From an uncultured Prevotella sp. (GTDB lineage: Bacteria > Bacteroidota > Bacteroidia > Bacteroidales > Bacteroidaceae): 8,250 nt of DNA. This document shows, piece after piece, positions 1-6,195 of this stretch (within the stretch, counting starts at the first letter, position 1; the number at the start of each line of letters is the position of its first letter). The stretch spans positions 1 through 8,250 of the forward strand of contig URDV01000096.1 of the NCBI GenBank assembly GCA_900546605.1, written 5' to 3'. The notes beneath the pieces are model-generated. The model ran no database searches and was not told the origin of the DNA. It saw nothing but the letters and a program-made list of their open reading frames with translations. The position numbers and the translations under genes are program-made.

Positions 1-6
1 TCGCTA

Positions 7-199
7 TTATTTCGCGTTCAGCCAAAAGCCTCGGAAACTTATTGGAAATAACGTAGCAGAAATAATTGTGATAAGGCATTCGGTATGGGATGCCTTAATC
101 AACCGTATATTAGCAATGCATCACGCATAGGCGTGGTGTATTCTTATTTGGTTGATTGAGGTTTCCATTCCGAGGCTGCCTCATAGCTGAACGCAATAA
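7..199 (+). ncRNA. Putative structured RNA of unknown class upstream of the methylase/nuclease pair
   Basis: No ORF lies here, but the inverted repeats are nested as in a folded RNA. The closing stem is 7-11 with 195-199, a two-base bulge, then 14-22 with 186-194 (9 perfect pairs). It continues as 28-36 with 168-176 (9 perfect pairs). Inside are a small hairpin (39-43 with 47-51), a hairpin (72-79 with 90-97) and a long arm (97-104 with 150-157) capped by a 12-pair stem (115-126 with 131-142, loop ATAG). Two pairs in that cap are G-U (118-139 and 121-136) and would be C-A mismatches on the other strand, so the plus strand is favoured, the same direction as the genes downstream. It does not resemble RNase P RNA, tmRNA, 6S RNA or a group II intron domain V. 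A DNA role (recombination site, oriT-like or invertible segment) is possible. The true ends and the promoter are not visible. Confidence 0.45.
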
Positions 200-204
200 G
201 GAGC

Positions 205-233
205 ATCACGCCCTTTTTGCGTCTTGGCGTGAT
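205..233 (+). promoter_or_regulatory. Leader hairpin before the methyltransferase gene, possible attenuator
   Basis: An 8-bp perfect stem (ATCACGCC at 205-212 with GGCGTGAT at 226-233) encloses a 13-nt loop with a run of five T. It ends 47 nt before the methylase ATG. Its left arm lies in a 9-nt sequence, GCATCACGC, that also occurs at 118-126 in the upstream structured element, so the two stems could exchange partners. No T-run follows the hairpin, so it is not a classic terminator. Regulation by this stem is inference. Confidence 0.35.
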
Positions 234-280
234 TGATAGTTCGTGCTAATAATTCACACAACTATCCATCTTATACGTTT

Positions 281-1336
281 ATGGCAAAAAGAAGCATAGA
301 CAGAGCAAAAGCTGCCAAGAAAGACGAATTCTACACCCAACTTGAGGATATCAATAACGAACTACGCCATTATCGTGAGCATTTTCGCGGCAAGACGGTG
401 CTGTGTAACTGCGATGACCCTCGCGTGAGCAACTTCTTCACTTATTTCGCCTATAACTTCGAGTTTCTTGGATTGAAGAAACTCATAACCACTTGCTACA
501 AGAATCAAGACATGGACCTATTCAGCCAAAACAAAAGCGAACAGGCTGTGTATCTCGTGTATGAAGGCGACAAGAACGGCAACAGTATCCCCGATGCTGA
601 GGAAATAGGGGTAAAGCCACTTAAAGGCGACGGTGACTTTCGCAGCAAGGAATGTATTGAGCTGCTGAAAGAGGCTGATATTGTGGTGACCAATCCTCCT
701 TTCTCGTTGTTTAGGGAATATATAGGGCAGTTGATGGAATATGGAAAGAAATTTATAGTTATAGGAAATGTAAACGCTTTATCATATAAAGAAATTTTTC
801 CACTTGTCCAAAGTAATAAGGTTTGGCTTGGAGCAAGCATCCACAGTGGTGATAGAAAATTTTGGGTTCCTGCTGACTACGAGTTAAAAGCAGCAGGATG
901 TGGAATTGATGACAACGGAATGAAGTTTATTAGAGTAAAAGGTGTTCGTTGGTTCACCAACCCCGATTACAAAGAACGCCACGAAAACCTCATCCTATAC
1001 AAAAGCTATACTCCCGACGAATATCCTCAATACATCAATTATGATGCCATTGAGGTTTCAAAGACGGAGTTGATACCTTGTGATTATGATGGCGTAATGG
1101 GAGTTCCCATCACATTCATGGACAAATACAATCCCGACCAATTCGAGATAATAGGCATAGGCAATGGTGGAGAGCTTGGCGTGGAATGTGGAGTGAGCGC
1201 CAATCTGACGGCAGAGCAATGCGCTGCATTGTTCCGTGAGGACAAGAGTTTCCGCAAAGGCAAGTTATGCTATCGTAATGACAAAGAAAAGCTCATTGGT
1301 TGCTATGCCAGAATACTTATAAGAAAAAGAGCATGA
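281..1336 (+). CDS. EcoRI-family adenine-specific DNA methyltransferase
   Basis: Predicted S-adenosylmethionine-dependent N6-adenine DNA methyltransferase of 351 aa. From memory it matches M.EcoRI (326 aa, which methylates the inner adenine of GAATTC) along its length: DEFYTQ at residues 15-20, a YREHF...CNCDDPRVSNFF block at 31-53, GDGDFRS at 116-122, catalytic motif IV NPPF at 138-141, WLG at 182-184 and GVMGVPITF at 271-279. A stretch of about 45 residues near the C-terminus (about 294-340) looks longer than in M.EcoRI. The ATG at 281 is chosen over an in-frame TTG at 233 because the M.EcoRI-like sequence begins there. The DUF262-HNH gene starts 25 nt downstream on the same strand, which suggests a shared transcript. 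GAATTC specificity is likely but unproven. A notably AT-rich patch at about 721-840 may be mosaic. Confidence 0.93.
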   Translation: MAKRSIDRAKAAKKDEFYTQLEDINNELRHYREHFRGKTVLCNCDDPRVSNFFTYFAYNFEFLGLKKLITTCYKNQDMDLFSQNKSEQAVYLVYEGDKNGNSIPDAEEIGVKPLKGDGDFRSKECIELLKEADIVVTNPPFSLFREYIGQLMEYGKKFIVIGNVNALSYKEIFPLVQSNKVWLGASIHSGDRKFWVPADYELKAAGCGIDDNGMKFIRVKGVRWFTNPDYKERHENLILYKSYTPDEYPQYINYDAIEVSKTELIPCDYDGVMGVPITFMDKYNPDQFEIIGIGNGGELGVECGVSANLTAEQCAALFREDKSFRKGKLCYRNDKEKLIGCYARILIRKRA

Positions 1337-1361
1337 CTTACCGTACCATAAAATTCAACTT

Positions 1362-2480
1362 ATGAACATCGAACTTAAATCAATAGCAATACGCGACCTT
1401 ATATCTGGTTACACCAACGACCCCAATAATGGAGTTTATGGTTATCATGGCAAACTAAACATACGCCCACCATACCAGCGTGAGTTTCGCTACGACTTGA
1501 AACAACAGCAAGCCGTTATAGAAACAATATTGAAAGGCTTTCCGCTCAACATAATGTATTGGAGCGTTGTGGGGGACGGAAGTTATGAAATGATAGACGG
1601 ACAGCAACGCACACTGTCTATCTGCGAATACTACCAACATGCCTTCAACATTGTCGACAAAGACCGCCCCGTGTTATATTTCGACAATCTCACAGATAAA
1701 GAAAAACAGCATTTCCTCGACTACGAGTTGACAGTGTATTTCTGCACAGGCACTGACAAGGAGAAACTCGACTGGTTTCGTGTCATCAACATCGCAGGTG
1801 AGCGCCTGCTTGACCAAGAGTTGAGAAACGCCGTGTATGTAGGGCCCTTCGTCACGGACGCACGCCGCTACTTCAGCAAGCATGGATGCGCGGCATATAA
1901 GGTAGGCAGCGACTATATGACAGGAAAATTAGAGGAGCAGACATACTTGGAAACAGCTTTGAAATGGGCGGCACGCCATGACGGTATAGCAGACACCACA
2001 CCTATAGACAAATATATGGCAATTCATCAGTACGACCATAACGCCTACAAGCTGTGGGCATACTACCTGCAGGTCATGATATGGGTAAAGTCTACTTTCC
2101 CAAAATACCGCAAGGAGATGAAGGGCCTTGACTGGGGAGAGATGTTTGATGAGTTCGGCAGTGAAGATTACAACACTGACAAACTTGAGCAGCAGATACA
2201 TGACCTCATGGAAGATGACGAGATAATGAAGAAATCGGGCATTTACCGCTATGTATTGAGTAATGACCTACGCGACCTTAGTTTTCGCACCTTCGACAAA
2301 AAACAAAAAAGAGAGGCTTATGAACGCCAAAAAGGCATTTGTCCTCATTGCGGCAAGCACTTCGAGTTGGAAGATATGGAGGCAGACCATATAAAACCAT
2401 GGCGTGAAGGTGGCACTACCATCGCAGAAAACTGCCAAATGCTTTGCCGCAACTGTAATAGAGTAAAAGGAGGCAAATGA
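1362..2480 (+). CDS. DUF262 and HNH endonuclease domain protein, probable restriction nuclease
   Basis: This 372-aa protein has an N-terminal DUF262 (GmrS/ParB-like) domain, shown by PYQREFRY at 37-44, the hallmark DGQQRT at 79-84, and a FRVIN...GERLLDQELRNA block at about 139-157. A C-terminal HNH domain carries CPHC (327-330), DHIKPW (342-347, His343 as likely general base), Asn357 and CRNCNRVKG (362-370), so zinc-binding cysteine pairs and the metal-binding core are both present. In relatives such as GmrSD, SspE and BrxU, the DGQQR domain hydrolyses nucleotides to control DNA cleavage. Its position 25 nt after an EcoRI-type methylase suggests that it cuts unmethylated DNA while the methylase protects the host. 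A modification-dependent (type IV-like) mode is the main alternative. No Shine-Dalgarno sequence is visible, as usual in this phylum. Domain calls are strong; specificity is unknown. Confidence 0.88.
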   Translation: MNIELKSIAIRDLISGYTNDPNNGVYGYHGKLNIRPPYQREFRYDLKQQQAVIETILKGFPLNIMYWSVVGDGSYEMIDGQQRTLSICEYYQHAFNIVDKDRPVLYFDNLTDKEKQHFLDYELTVYFCTGTDKEKLDWFRVINIAGERLLDQELRNAVYVGPFVTDARRYFSKHGCAAYKVGSDYMTGKLEEQTYLETALKWAARHDGIADTTPIDKYMAIHQYDHNAYKLWAYYLQVMIWVKSTFPKYRKEMKGLDWGEMFDEFGSEDYNTDKLEQQIHDLMEDDEIMKKSGIYRYVLSNDLRDLSFRTFDKKQKREAYERQKGICPHCGKHFELEDMEADHIKPWREGGTTIAENCQMLCRNCNRVKGGK

Positions 2481-2508
2481 ATGACTTTTAGGCCCCCCAT
2501 TTACAAAA

Positions 2509-2546
2509 AAATCCTCCATAATCCGCAGTTGGACTATGGAGGATTT
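2509..2546. terminator. Bidirectional intrinsic terminator between convergent genes
   Basis: A perfect 12-bp inverted repeat (AAATCCTCCATA at 2509-2520, TATGGAGGATTT at 2535-2546) is extended after one mismatch by TCC/GGA, leaving a 6-nt loop. On the plus strand it is followed by a T-rich tract (TTTATTATTTT) and on the minus strand by seven T. It lies 28 nt past the HNH gene stop and 27 nt past the GGGtGRT gene stop, so it can end transcripts from both sides. Confidence 0.88.
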
Positions 2547-2573
2547 ATTATTTTAAACTGATAAGACTATCAA

Positions 2574-3593
2574 TTACTTCTTGTTGAGAGCGAGGTCAGC
2601 CTTAACTGCGCAAGCTACAGAGCAACCTACCATGGGGTTGTTACCAATACCGAGGAAGCCCATCATCTCAACGTGAGCAGGAACTGAAGAAGAACCAGCA
2701 AACTGAGCGTCAGAGTGCATACGGCCCATAGTATCAGTCATACCATATGAAGCAGGACCAGCAGCCATGTTATCGGGGTGAAGAGTACGACCCGTACCAC
2801 CACCTGAAGCTACGCTGAAGTAAGGCTTACCAGCGAGTACACGTTCCTTCTTGTAAGTACCTGCAACAGGGTGCTGGAAACGAGTGGGGTTAGTAGAGTT
2901 ACCAGTGATTGAAACGTCTACGTCTTCCTTCCACATAATAGCAACACCTTCGCGAACATCGTCAGCACCGTAGCAGTTTACCTTAGCACGGGGACCATCG
3001 CTATAAGCAGTTTCCTTAACAACCTTAAGTTCGCCTGTATAGTAGTCAAACTTAGTTTGTACATATGTAAAGCCATTGATACGGCTGATAATCATAGCAG
3101 CGTCCTTACCTAAACCATTGAGGATGCAACGGAGGGGCTTGTCAGCGGGACGGCTTTGATTAGCCATTTGAGCGATTTTGATAGCACCTTCAGCAGCAGC
3201 GAAACTCTCATGACCTGCAAGGAATGCAAAGCACTTTGTCTCAGGTGAGAGCAAACGAGCAGCGAGACGACCATGGCCAATACCTACCTTACGATCATCA
3301 GCTACAGAACCAGGAATGCAGAATGCTTGCAAACCTTCGCCAATGTACTCAGCAGCTTCAACAGCGTCTTTAGCCTTTTCTTTCAATGCGATGGCAGTAC
3401 CTACTACGTAAGCCCATTTAGCGTTCTCGAAGCAGATCATCTGTGTGCTTTCGCACTCCATGTAAGGATCAATGCCGTAAGATTCGCAAATCTGGTTAGC
3501 CTCTTCAATATCCTTGATGCCGTGCTTGTTGAGAGCAGCAAGAATCTGCTTCATGCGACGGTCTTGGCTTTCAAACTTTACTTCTCTAATCAT
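2574..3593 (-). CDS. GGGtGRT family protein (function unknown)
   Basis: This 339-aa protein belongs to a conserved family named after the GGGtGRT motif, seen here as GGGTGRT at residues 264-270 within a glycine-rich C-terminal half. Other visible blocks are IGHGRLAARL (105-114), LNGLGKDAAMI (158-168), GNSTNPTRFQHPVAGTYKK (231-249) and a closing GIGNNPMVGCSVACAVKADLAL. It has about nine cysteines, no signal peptide and no membrane segment, so it is probably cytoplasmic. The family is known from Bacteroidetes and Clostridia, typically beside a NifU-like Fe-S scaffold, as here 14 nt upstream. That pairing suggests a role in Fe-S metabolism or a redox enzyme, but no reaction is established. The start is fixed by a strong Shine-Dalgarno sequence 9 nt before the ATG. 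The narrow, repetitive codon choice suggests high expression. Confidence 0.9.
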   Translation of the reverse strand: MIREVKFESQDRRMKQILAALNKHGIKDIEEANQICESYGIDPYMECESTQMICFENAKWAYVVGTAIALKEKAKDAVEAAEYIGEGLQAFCIPGSVADDRKVGIGHGRLAARLLSPETKCFAFLAGHESFAAAEGAIKIAQMANQSRPADKPLRCILNGLGKDAAMIISRINGFTYVQTKFDYYTGELKVVKETAYSDGPRAKVNCYGADDVREGVAIMWKEDVDVSITGNSTNPTRFQHPVAGTYKKERVLAGKPYFSVASGGGTGRTLHPDNMAAGPASYGMTDTMGRMHSDAQFAGSSSVPAHVEMMGFLGIGNNPMVGCSVACAVKADLALNKK

Positions 3594-3600
3594 TTTTGTG

Positions 3601-3609
3601 TTCCTCCTT
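3601..3609 (-). promoter_or_regulatory. Strong Shine-Dalgarno site of the GGGtGRT gene
   Basis: Read on the minus strand this is AAGGAGGAA, with GGAGG 9 nt before the ATG at 3593. Its first two bases belong to the TAA stop of the upstream scaffold gene, so ribosomes finishing that gene are well placed to start the next. The other starts in the window show no comparable site. Confidence 0.75.
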
Positions 3610-4309
3610 AATCTTTACGTGGGTCAATAGATTTAACTGCGCCCTGCTCAGCGGTAGTGCGGCCATAGTGACCTGTTACACTCTTAAGAGCTTCGTTGGC
3701 GTCAACGCCTTTCTTGATAGCGTCCATGAACTTGCCCATGTGAACAAATTCGTAGCCAATAACTTGATCATCCTTGTCAAGGTACATTTTAGTAATGTAA
3801 CCCTCGGTGAGCTGGAGGTAACGAGTACCCTTAAGCTTTGTGCCATAGAGTGTACCCATTTGGCTGATAAGACCCTTACCGAGGTCTTCGAGGCCAGCAC
3901 CTACTACAAGACCGCCTTCAGAGAAAGCGCTCTGTGTACGTCCGTATACAATCTGAAGGAAGAGCTCACGCATAGCTGTGTTGATAGCATCGCATACGAG
4001 GTCTGTGTTAAGAGCTTCGAGAATGGTCTTTCCAGGAAGAATTTCGCTTGCCATAGCGGCAGAGTGAGTCATACCAGAGCAGCCAATGGTCTCAACCAAG
4101 CACTCTTCAATAACGCCTTCCTTTACGTTCAAGGTTAGTTTGCAAGCACCTTGTTGGGGGGCACACCAACCCACACCGTGAGTAAGACCAGAGATGTCCT
4201 TGATTTCCTTTGCTTGAACCCACTTACCTTCTTCGGGGATAGGAGCGGGACCATGGTTGGGGCCTTTGGCTACGCAACACATGTTCTGTACTTCGTGTGA
4301 ATATTCCAT
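3608..4309 (-). CDS. NifU/IscU-like iron-sulfur cluster assembly scaffold protein
   Basis: Predicted cytoplasmic Fe-S cluster scaffold or carrier of 233 aa, first gene of a pair with the GGGtGRT gene. The NifU/IscU signature is ETIGCSGMTHSAAMASEI at residues 73-90, followed by GKTILEAL at 93-100, which corresponds to the GCGSAIASSS...GKTLDEAL region of classical scaffolds. Cysteines at 11, 12, 49, 56, 70, 77 and 106 are candidates for cluster ligands. At 233 aa it is longer than IscU (about 128 aa): it has an extended N-terminus with a Cys-Cys pair and an extra C-terminal region of about 100 residues (YGRTQSAFSEGG onward). The ATG at 4309 is chosen because the 15 extra residues upstream read as leader and lie close to the promoter's expected start point. 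It is unlikely to be the main Isc/Suf scaffold, since no cysteine desulfurase is nearby. Confidence 0.85.
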   Translation of the reverse strand: MEYSHEVQNMCCVAKGPNHGPAPIPEEGKWVQAKEIKDISGLTHGVGWCAPQQGACKLTLNVKEGVIEECLVETIGCSGMTHSAAMASEILPGKTILEALNTDLVCDAINTAMRELFLQIVYGRTQSAFSEGGLVVGAGLEDLGKGLISQMGTLYGTKLKGTRYLQLTEGYITKMYLDKDDQVIGYEFVHMGKFMDAIKKGVDANEALKSVTGHYGRTTAEQGAVKSIDPRKD

Positions 4310-4351
4310 GTTTTGAGTTTTGGTATTTAATAGAATACTTATTATCTTCTG

Positions 4352-4384
4352 CAAAGTTACACCTTCTTTTGCTAAATTGCAAAA
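4352..4384 (-). promoter_or_regulatory. Bacteroidetes-type promoter of the scaffold/GGGtGRT operon
   Basis: On the minus strand, TTTTG (4384-4380) is followed after 20 nt by TAACTTTG (4359-4352). This fits the Bacteroides primary sigma consensus TTTG, about 19-21 nt, TAnnTTTG. Transcription should start near 4345, giving a leader of roughly 35 nt before the ATG at 4309. The good match suits a highly expressed operon. Confidence 0.75.
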
Positions 4385-4385
4385 G
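4366..4385. promoter_or_regulatory. Candidate operator dyad overlapping the promoter
   Basis: A perfect inverted repeat CTTTTGC, 6 nt, GCAAAAG lies across the upstream promoter element and spacer. Its placement would let a dimeric regulator block or assist RNA polymerase. It could also fold in the tail of the fmt transcript, but no T-run follows on that strand, so a terminator role is less likely. No regulator gene is in the window. Confidence 0.4.
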
Positions 4386-4417
4386 GATGGTTGTGTTTTT
4401 TCAGCTTATTTATTGCT

Positions 4418-5386
4418 TTATTTTACTGAAATATGGCTGTCGGCATGAAATCCGCGTAGGAAATCAACGATTTGCATGCGTTTTTTGCCTGCTAACTGTA
4501 TGGTGAGCAGGTGTTGGTAGCCATTTGATTGTGCTACTTTAAAATAGGTCTTTCCGTCTGTAATGATGCTTCCTATTGGTTCTGCAACGTCGCAAAACTC
4601 TTTTTTCGTAGCATAAATTTTAAGCACAGAGGTCTTGTTATTGTGACTTAGTTCTGTCCACGCTGCGGGGTAGGGCGATAGGCCACGTACAAAGTCATAT
4701 GTACGTTTTACATCTTTTGTCCAATCAATGCGACATGTCTCCTTGAATATTTTAGGAGCAGGGCGCAAGGGTTCATTCGTTGTGAACTTCGATTGTGGAA
4801 TGGGGTGAACGTTGTTGGCAATTATGTTGTCAACGGTTTCAAGCACTAAGTCGCCTCCCAAATGCATGAGTTTGTCATGTACGTCCTCCACATTGTCGGT
4901 GTCGAGAATGGGAACGGGTACGCGCTGTATAATGTTACCTGTATCAATGTCGTGGTCAAGGAAGAAAGTGGTGATACCTGTTTCGGTATCTCCGTTGATG
5001 ATGGCCCAATTGATGGGAGCTGCTCCGCGATATTGAGGCAGCAGAGCTGCATGTAGGTTGAAAGTTCCATATGGAGGCATGTTCCACACCACTTCGGGGA
5101 GCATACGAAAAGCTACTACTATTTGTAGGTCGGCATGCAAGGAACGAAGTTCTTCAATAAAGTCGGGGTCTTTGAGTTTAGCGGGTTGTAGAACTCGTAG
5201 ACCTTGCTCAACTGCATACTTTTTTACAGGTGAAGCTGATAGCTCATTTTGATGACGACCAATAGGTTTATCGGGCATGGTGATAACACCAACTATGTTG
5301 TAACCGCCTTCAACAAGTTTTTGTAATGGCTCTACAGCAAAGTCAGGAGTACCCATGTATACAATTTTCAAGTCTTCTTTTTTCAT
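4418..5386 (-). CDS. fmt: Methionyl-tRNA formyltransferase
   Basis: Transfers a formyl group from 10-formyltetrahydrofolate to Met-tRNA(fMet) for translation initiation in the cytoplasm. The 322-aa length is normal. The N-terminal formyltransferase domain opens with IVYMGTPDFAV (8-18). The catalytic residues correspond to E. coli Asn106, His108 and Asp144: Asn110 and His112 in FNLHAALLPQYRGAAPINWA, and Asp148 in DHDIDTG, with the same 38-residue spacing as in E. coli. The C-terminal tRNA-binding domain includes RGLSPYPAAW and ends with the typical AGKKRMQIVDFLRGF. It lies 21 nt downstream of menG on the same strand and is probably co-transcribed. The usual partner def (peptide deformylase) is absent. 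No defect is visible. Confidence 0.97.
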   Translation of the reverse strand: MKKEDLKIVYMGTPDFAVEPLQKLVEGGYNIVGVITMPDKPIGRHQNELSASPVKKYAVEQGLRVLQPAKLKDPDFIEELRSLHADLQIVVAFRMLPEVVWNMPPYGTFNLHAALLPQYRGAAPINWAIINGDTETGITTFFLDHDIDTGNIIQRVPVPILDTDNVEDVHDKLMHLGGDLVLETVDNIIANNVHPIPQSKFTTNEPLRPAPKIFKETCRIDWTKDVKRTYDFVRGLSPYPAAWTELSHNNKTSVLKIYATKKEFCDVAEPIGSIITDGKTYFKVAQSNGYQHLLTIQLAGKKRMQIVDFLRGFHADSHISVK

Positions 5387-5407
5387 ATTGATGTGTTGGG
5401 GTGGGGG

Positions 5408-6145
5408 TTATTTACTTGCACAATACATGGTGCTGAGTCCGAATGTAAAACGCTTGAATGTGACGTCTTTGAATCCTGCTCGTTGAAGAATTTGTTGCAT
5501 TTCCTCACCTTGTGGAAAGGCTTCCATGGTAGCAGGCAAATAGGCATAGGCTTTGTTGTCTCGTGATATAATTTTGCCAAATGCTGGCATAAAAACATGT
5601 GAGTAGAGCCAAAAGAGTTGCTTCATGGGGAAGTGTATGGGCGAAGTGAGTTCAATAATTACCAACCGTCCATTGGGACGCATTACACGACACATTTCGC
5701 GCAACCCTTGGTCAAGATTTTCAAAGTTGCGGATGCCATAGGCTACCATTACGGCATCAAAGGAGTTGTCAGCGATGGTTAATTGTAGGCAGTCTTCTTT
5801 TTGAAAATGGATGATGTTTTCAAGATGCGCTTTTTTTACTTTTTCGCGTCCCACATTCATCATGCCTTCTGAAAGGTCAACCCCCAGTAACTCTTGGGGA
5901 TGTAGCTCCTTAGTGGCAAGTAGGGCAAAATCGCCCGTCCCTGTGGCAATGTCTAAAATGCGTTGTGGATGGAAGGGGCGTAATGAATTGATAGCTGCTT
6001 TGCGCCAATGTTTGTCTATACCGAATGAAAGTGTGTGGTTAAGTAAATCGTATGAATGGGCTATGCTATCAAACATTCGTTCTACTTGCACCCCTTTGGC
6101 TTCATTGTTGTTATAGGGTTTTATGCTTTCTTGCTTGTATGTCAT
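5408..6145 (-). CDS. menG: Demethylmenaquinone methyltransferase (UbiE/MenG family)
   Basis: S-adenosylmethionine-dependent C-methyltransferase that converts demethylmenaquinone to menaquinone, the respiratory quinone expected in Bacteroidales. The 245-aa protein has the family N-terminal block FDSIAHSYDLLNHTLSFGID (25-44), SAM motif I LDIATGTGDFA (64-74) with an acidic residue at 90 (GVDLSEGM), GIRNFENLDQGLREMCRVMRP from 137, and the late YAYLPATMEAFP block (200-211). The ATG at 6145 is chosen over an in-frame GTG at 6187 because MTYKQESIKPY resembles known Bacteroides starts and the extension is not conserved-looking. A promoter -7 element ends only 8 nt before this ATG, so the mRNA may be nearly leaderless. 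In a bacterium with ubiquinone the gene would be called ubiE. Confidence 0.96.
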   Translation of the reverse strand: MTYKQESIKPYNNNEAKGVQVERMFDSIAHSYDLLNHTLSFGIDKHWRKAAINSLRPFHPQRILDIATGTGDFALLATKELHPQELLGVDLSEGMMNVGREKVKKAHLENIIHFQKEDCLQLTIADNSFDAVMVAYGIRNFENLDQGLREMCRVMRPNGRLVIIELTSPIHFPMKQLFWLYSHVFMPAFGKIISRDNKAYAYLPATMEAFPQGEEMQQILQRAGFKDVTFKRFTFGLSTMYCASK

Positions 6146-6153
6146 ATCATTTG

Positions 6154-6161
6154 CAAAATTA
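6154..6161 (-). promoter_or_regulatory. Candidate -7 element of the menG-fmt promoter
   Basis: The minus strand reads TAATTTTG, an exact match to TAnnTTTG, 8 nt before the menG ATG. No TTTG is seen at the expected distance upstream (the sequence there is GTGAAT), so the match is partial. If used, transcription would begin at or within a few bases of the start codon. Confidence 0.35.
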
Positions 6162-6195
6162 GTGCATTTTTTTGTAATGCCATTCACGTGTTCGC

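Noticed and set aside
14..194. Retron msr/msd RNA or integron attC site
   Set aside because: No reverse transcriptase or integrase is in view. The second stem encloses all inner hairpins, unlike a retron msr-msd. The ends do not fit the RYYYAAC/GTTRRRY core sites of attC.
7..199. Invertible promoter flanked by inverted repeats
   Set aside because: The outer repeats sit at a suitable distance, but further stems are nested inside, the arms are interrupted by unequal spacers, and no good TAnnTTTG promoter is found inside in either orientation. Kept only as an alternative to be tested by long reads.
233..280. Upstream TTG start for the methyltransferase
   Set aside because: It would add 16 residues unlike M.EcoRI and would start inside the leader hairpin. 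The ATG at 281 fits the family start.
3596..4138. 180-residue open frame on the plus strand
   Set aside because: It is antisense to the scaffold gene, shows no recognisable motif, and exists because of the biased codon use of the real gene on the other strand.
5387..5407. Regulatory site in the G-rich menG-fmt spacer
   Set aside because: The spacer is only 21 nt and C-rich on the transcript strand, with no dyad, promoter or terminator pattern.
6146..6187. GTG start giving menG 14 more residues
   Set aside because: The extension does not resemble MenG proteins and overlaps the candidate promoter; the ATG at 6145 gives a typical start.
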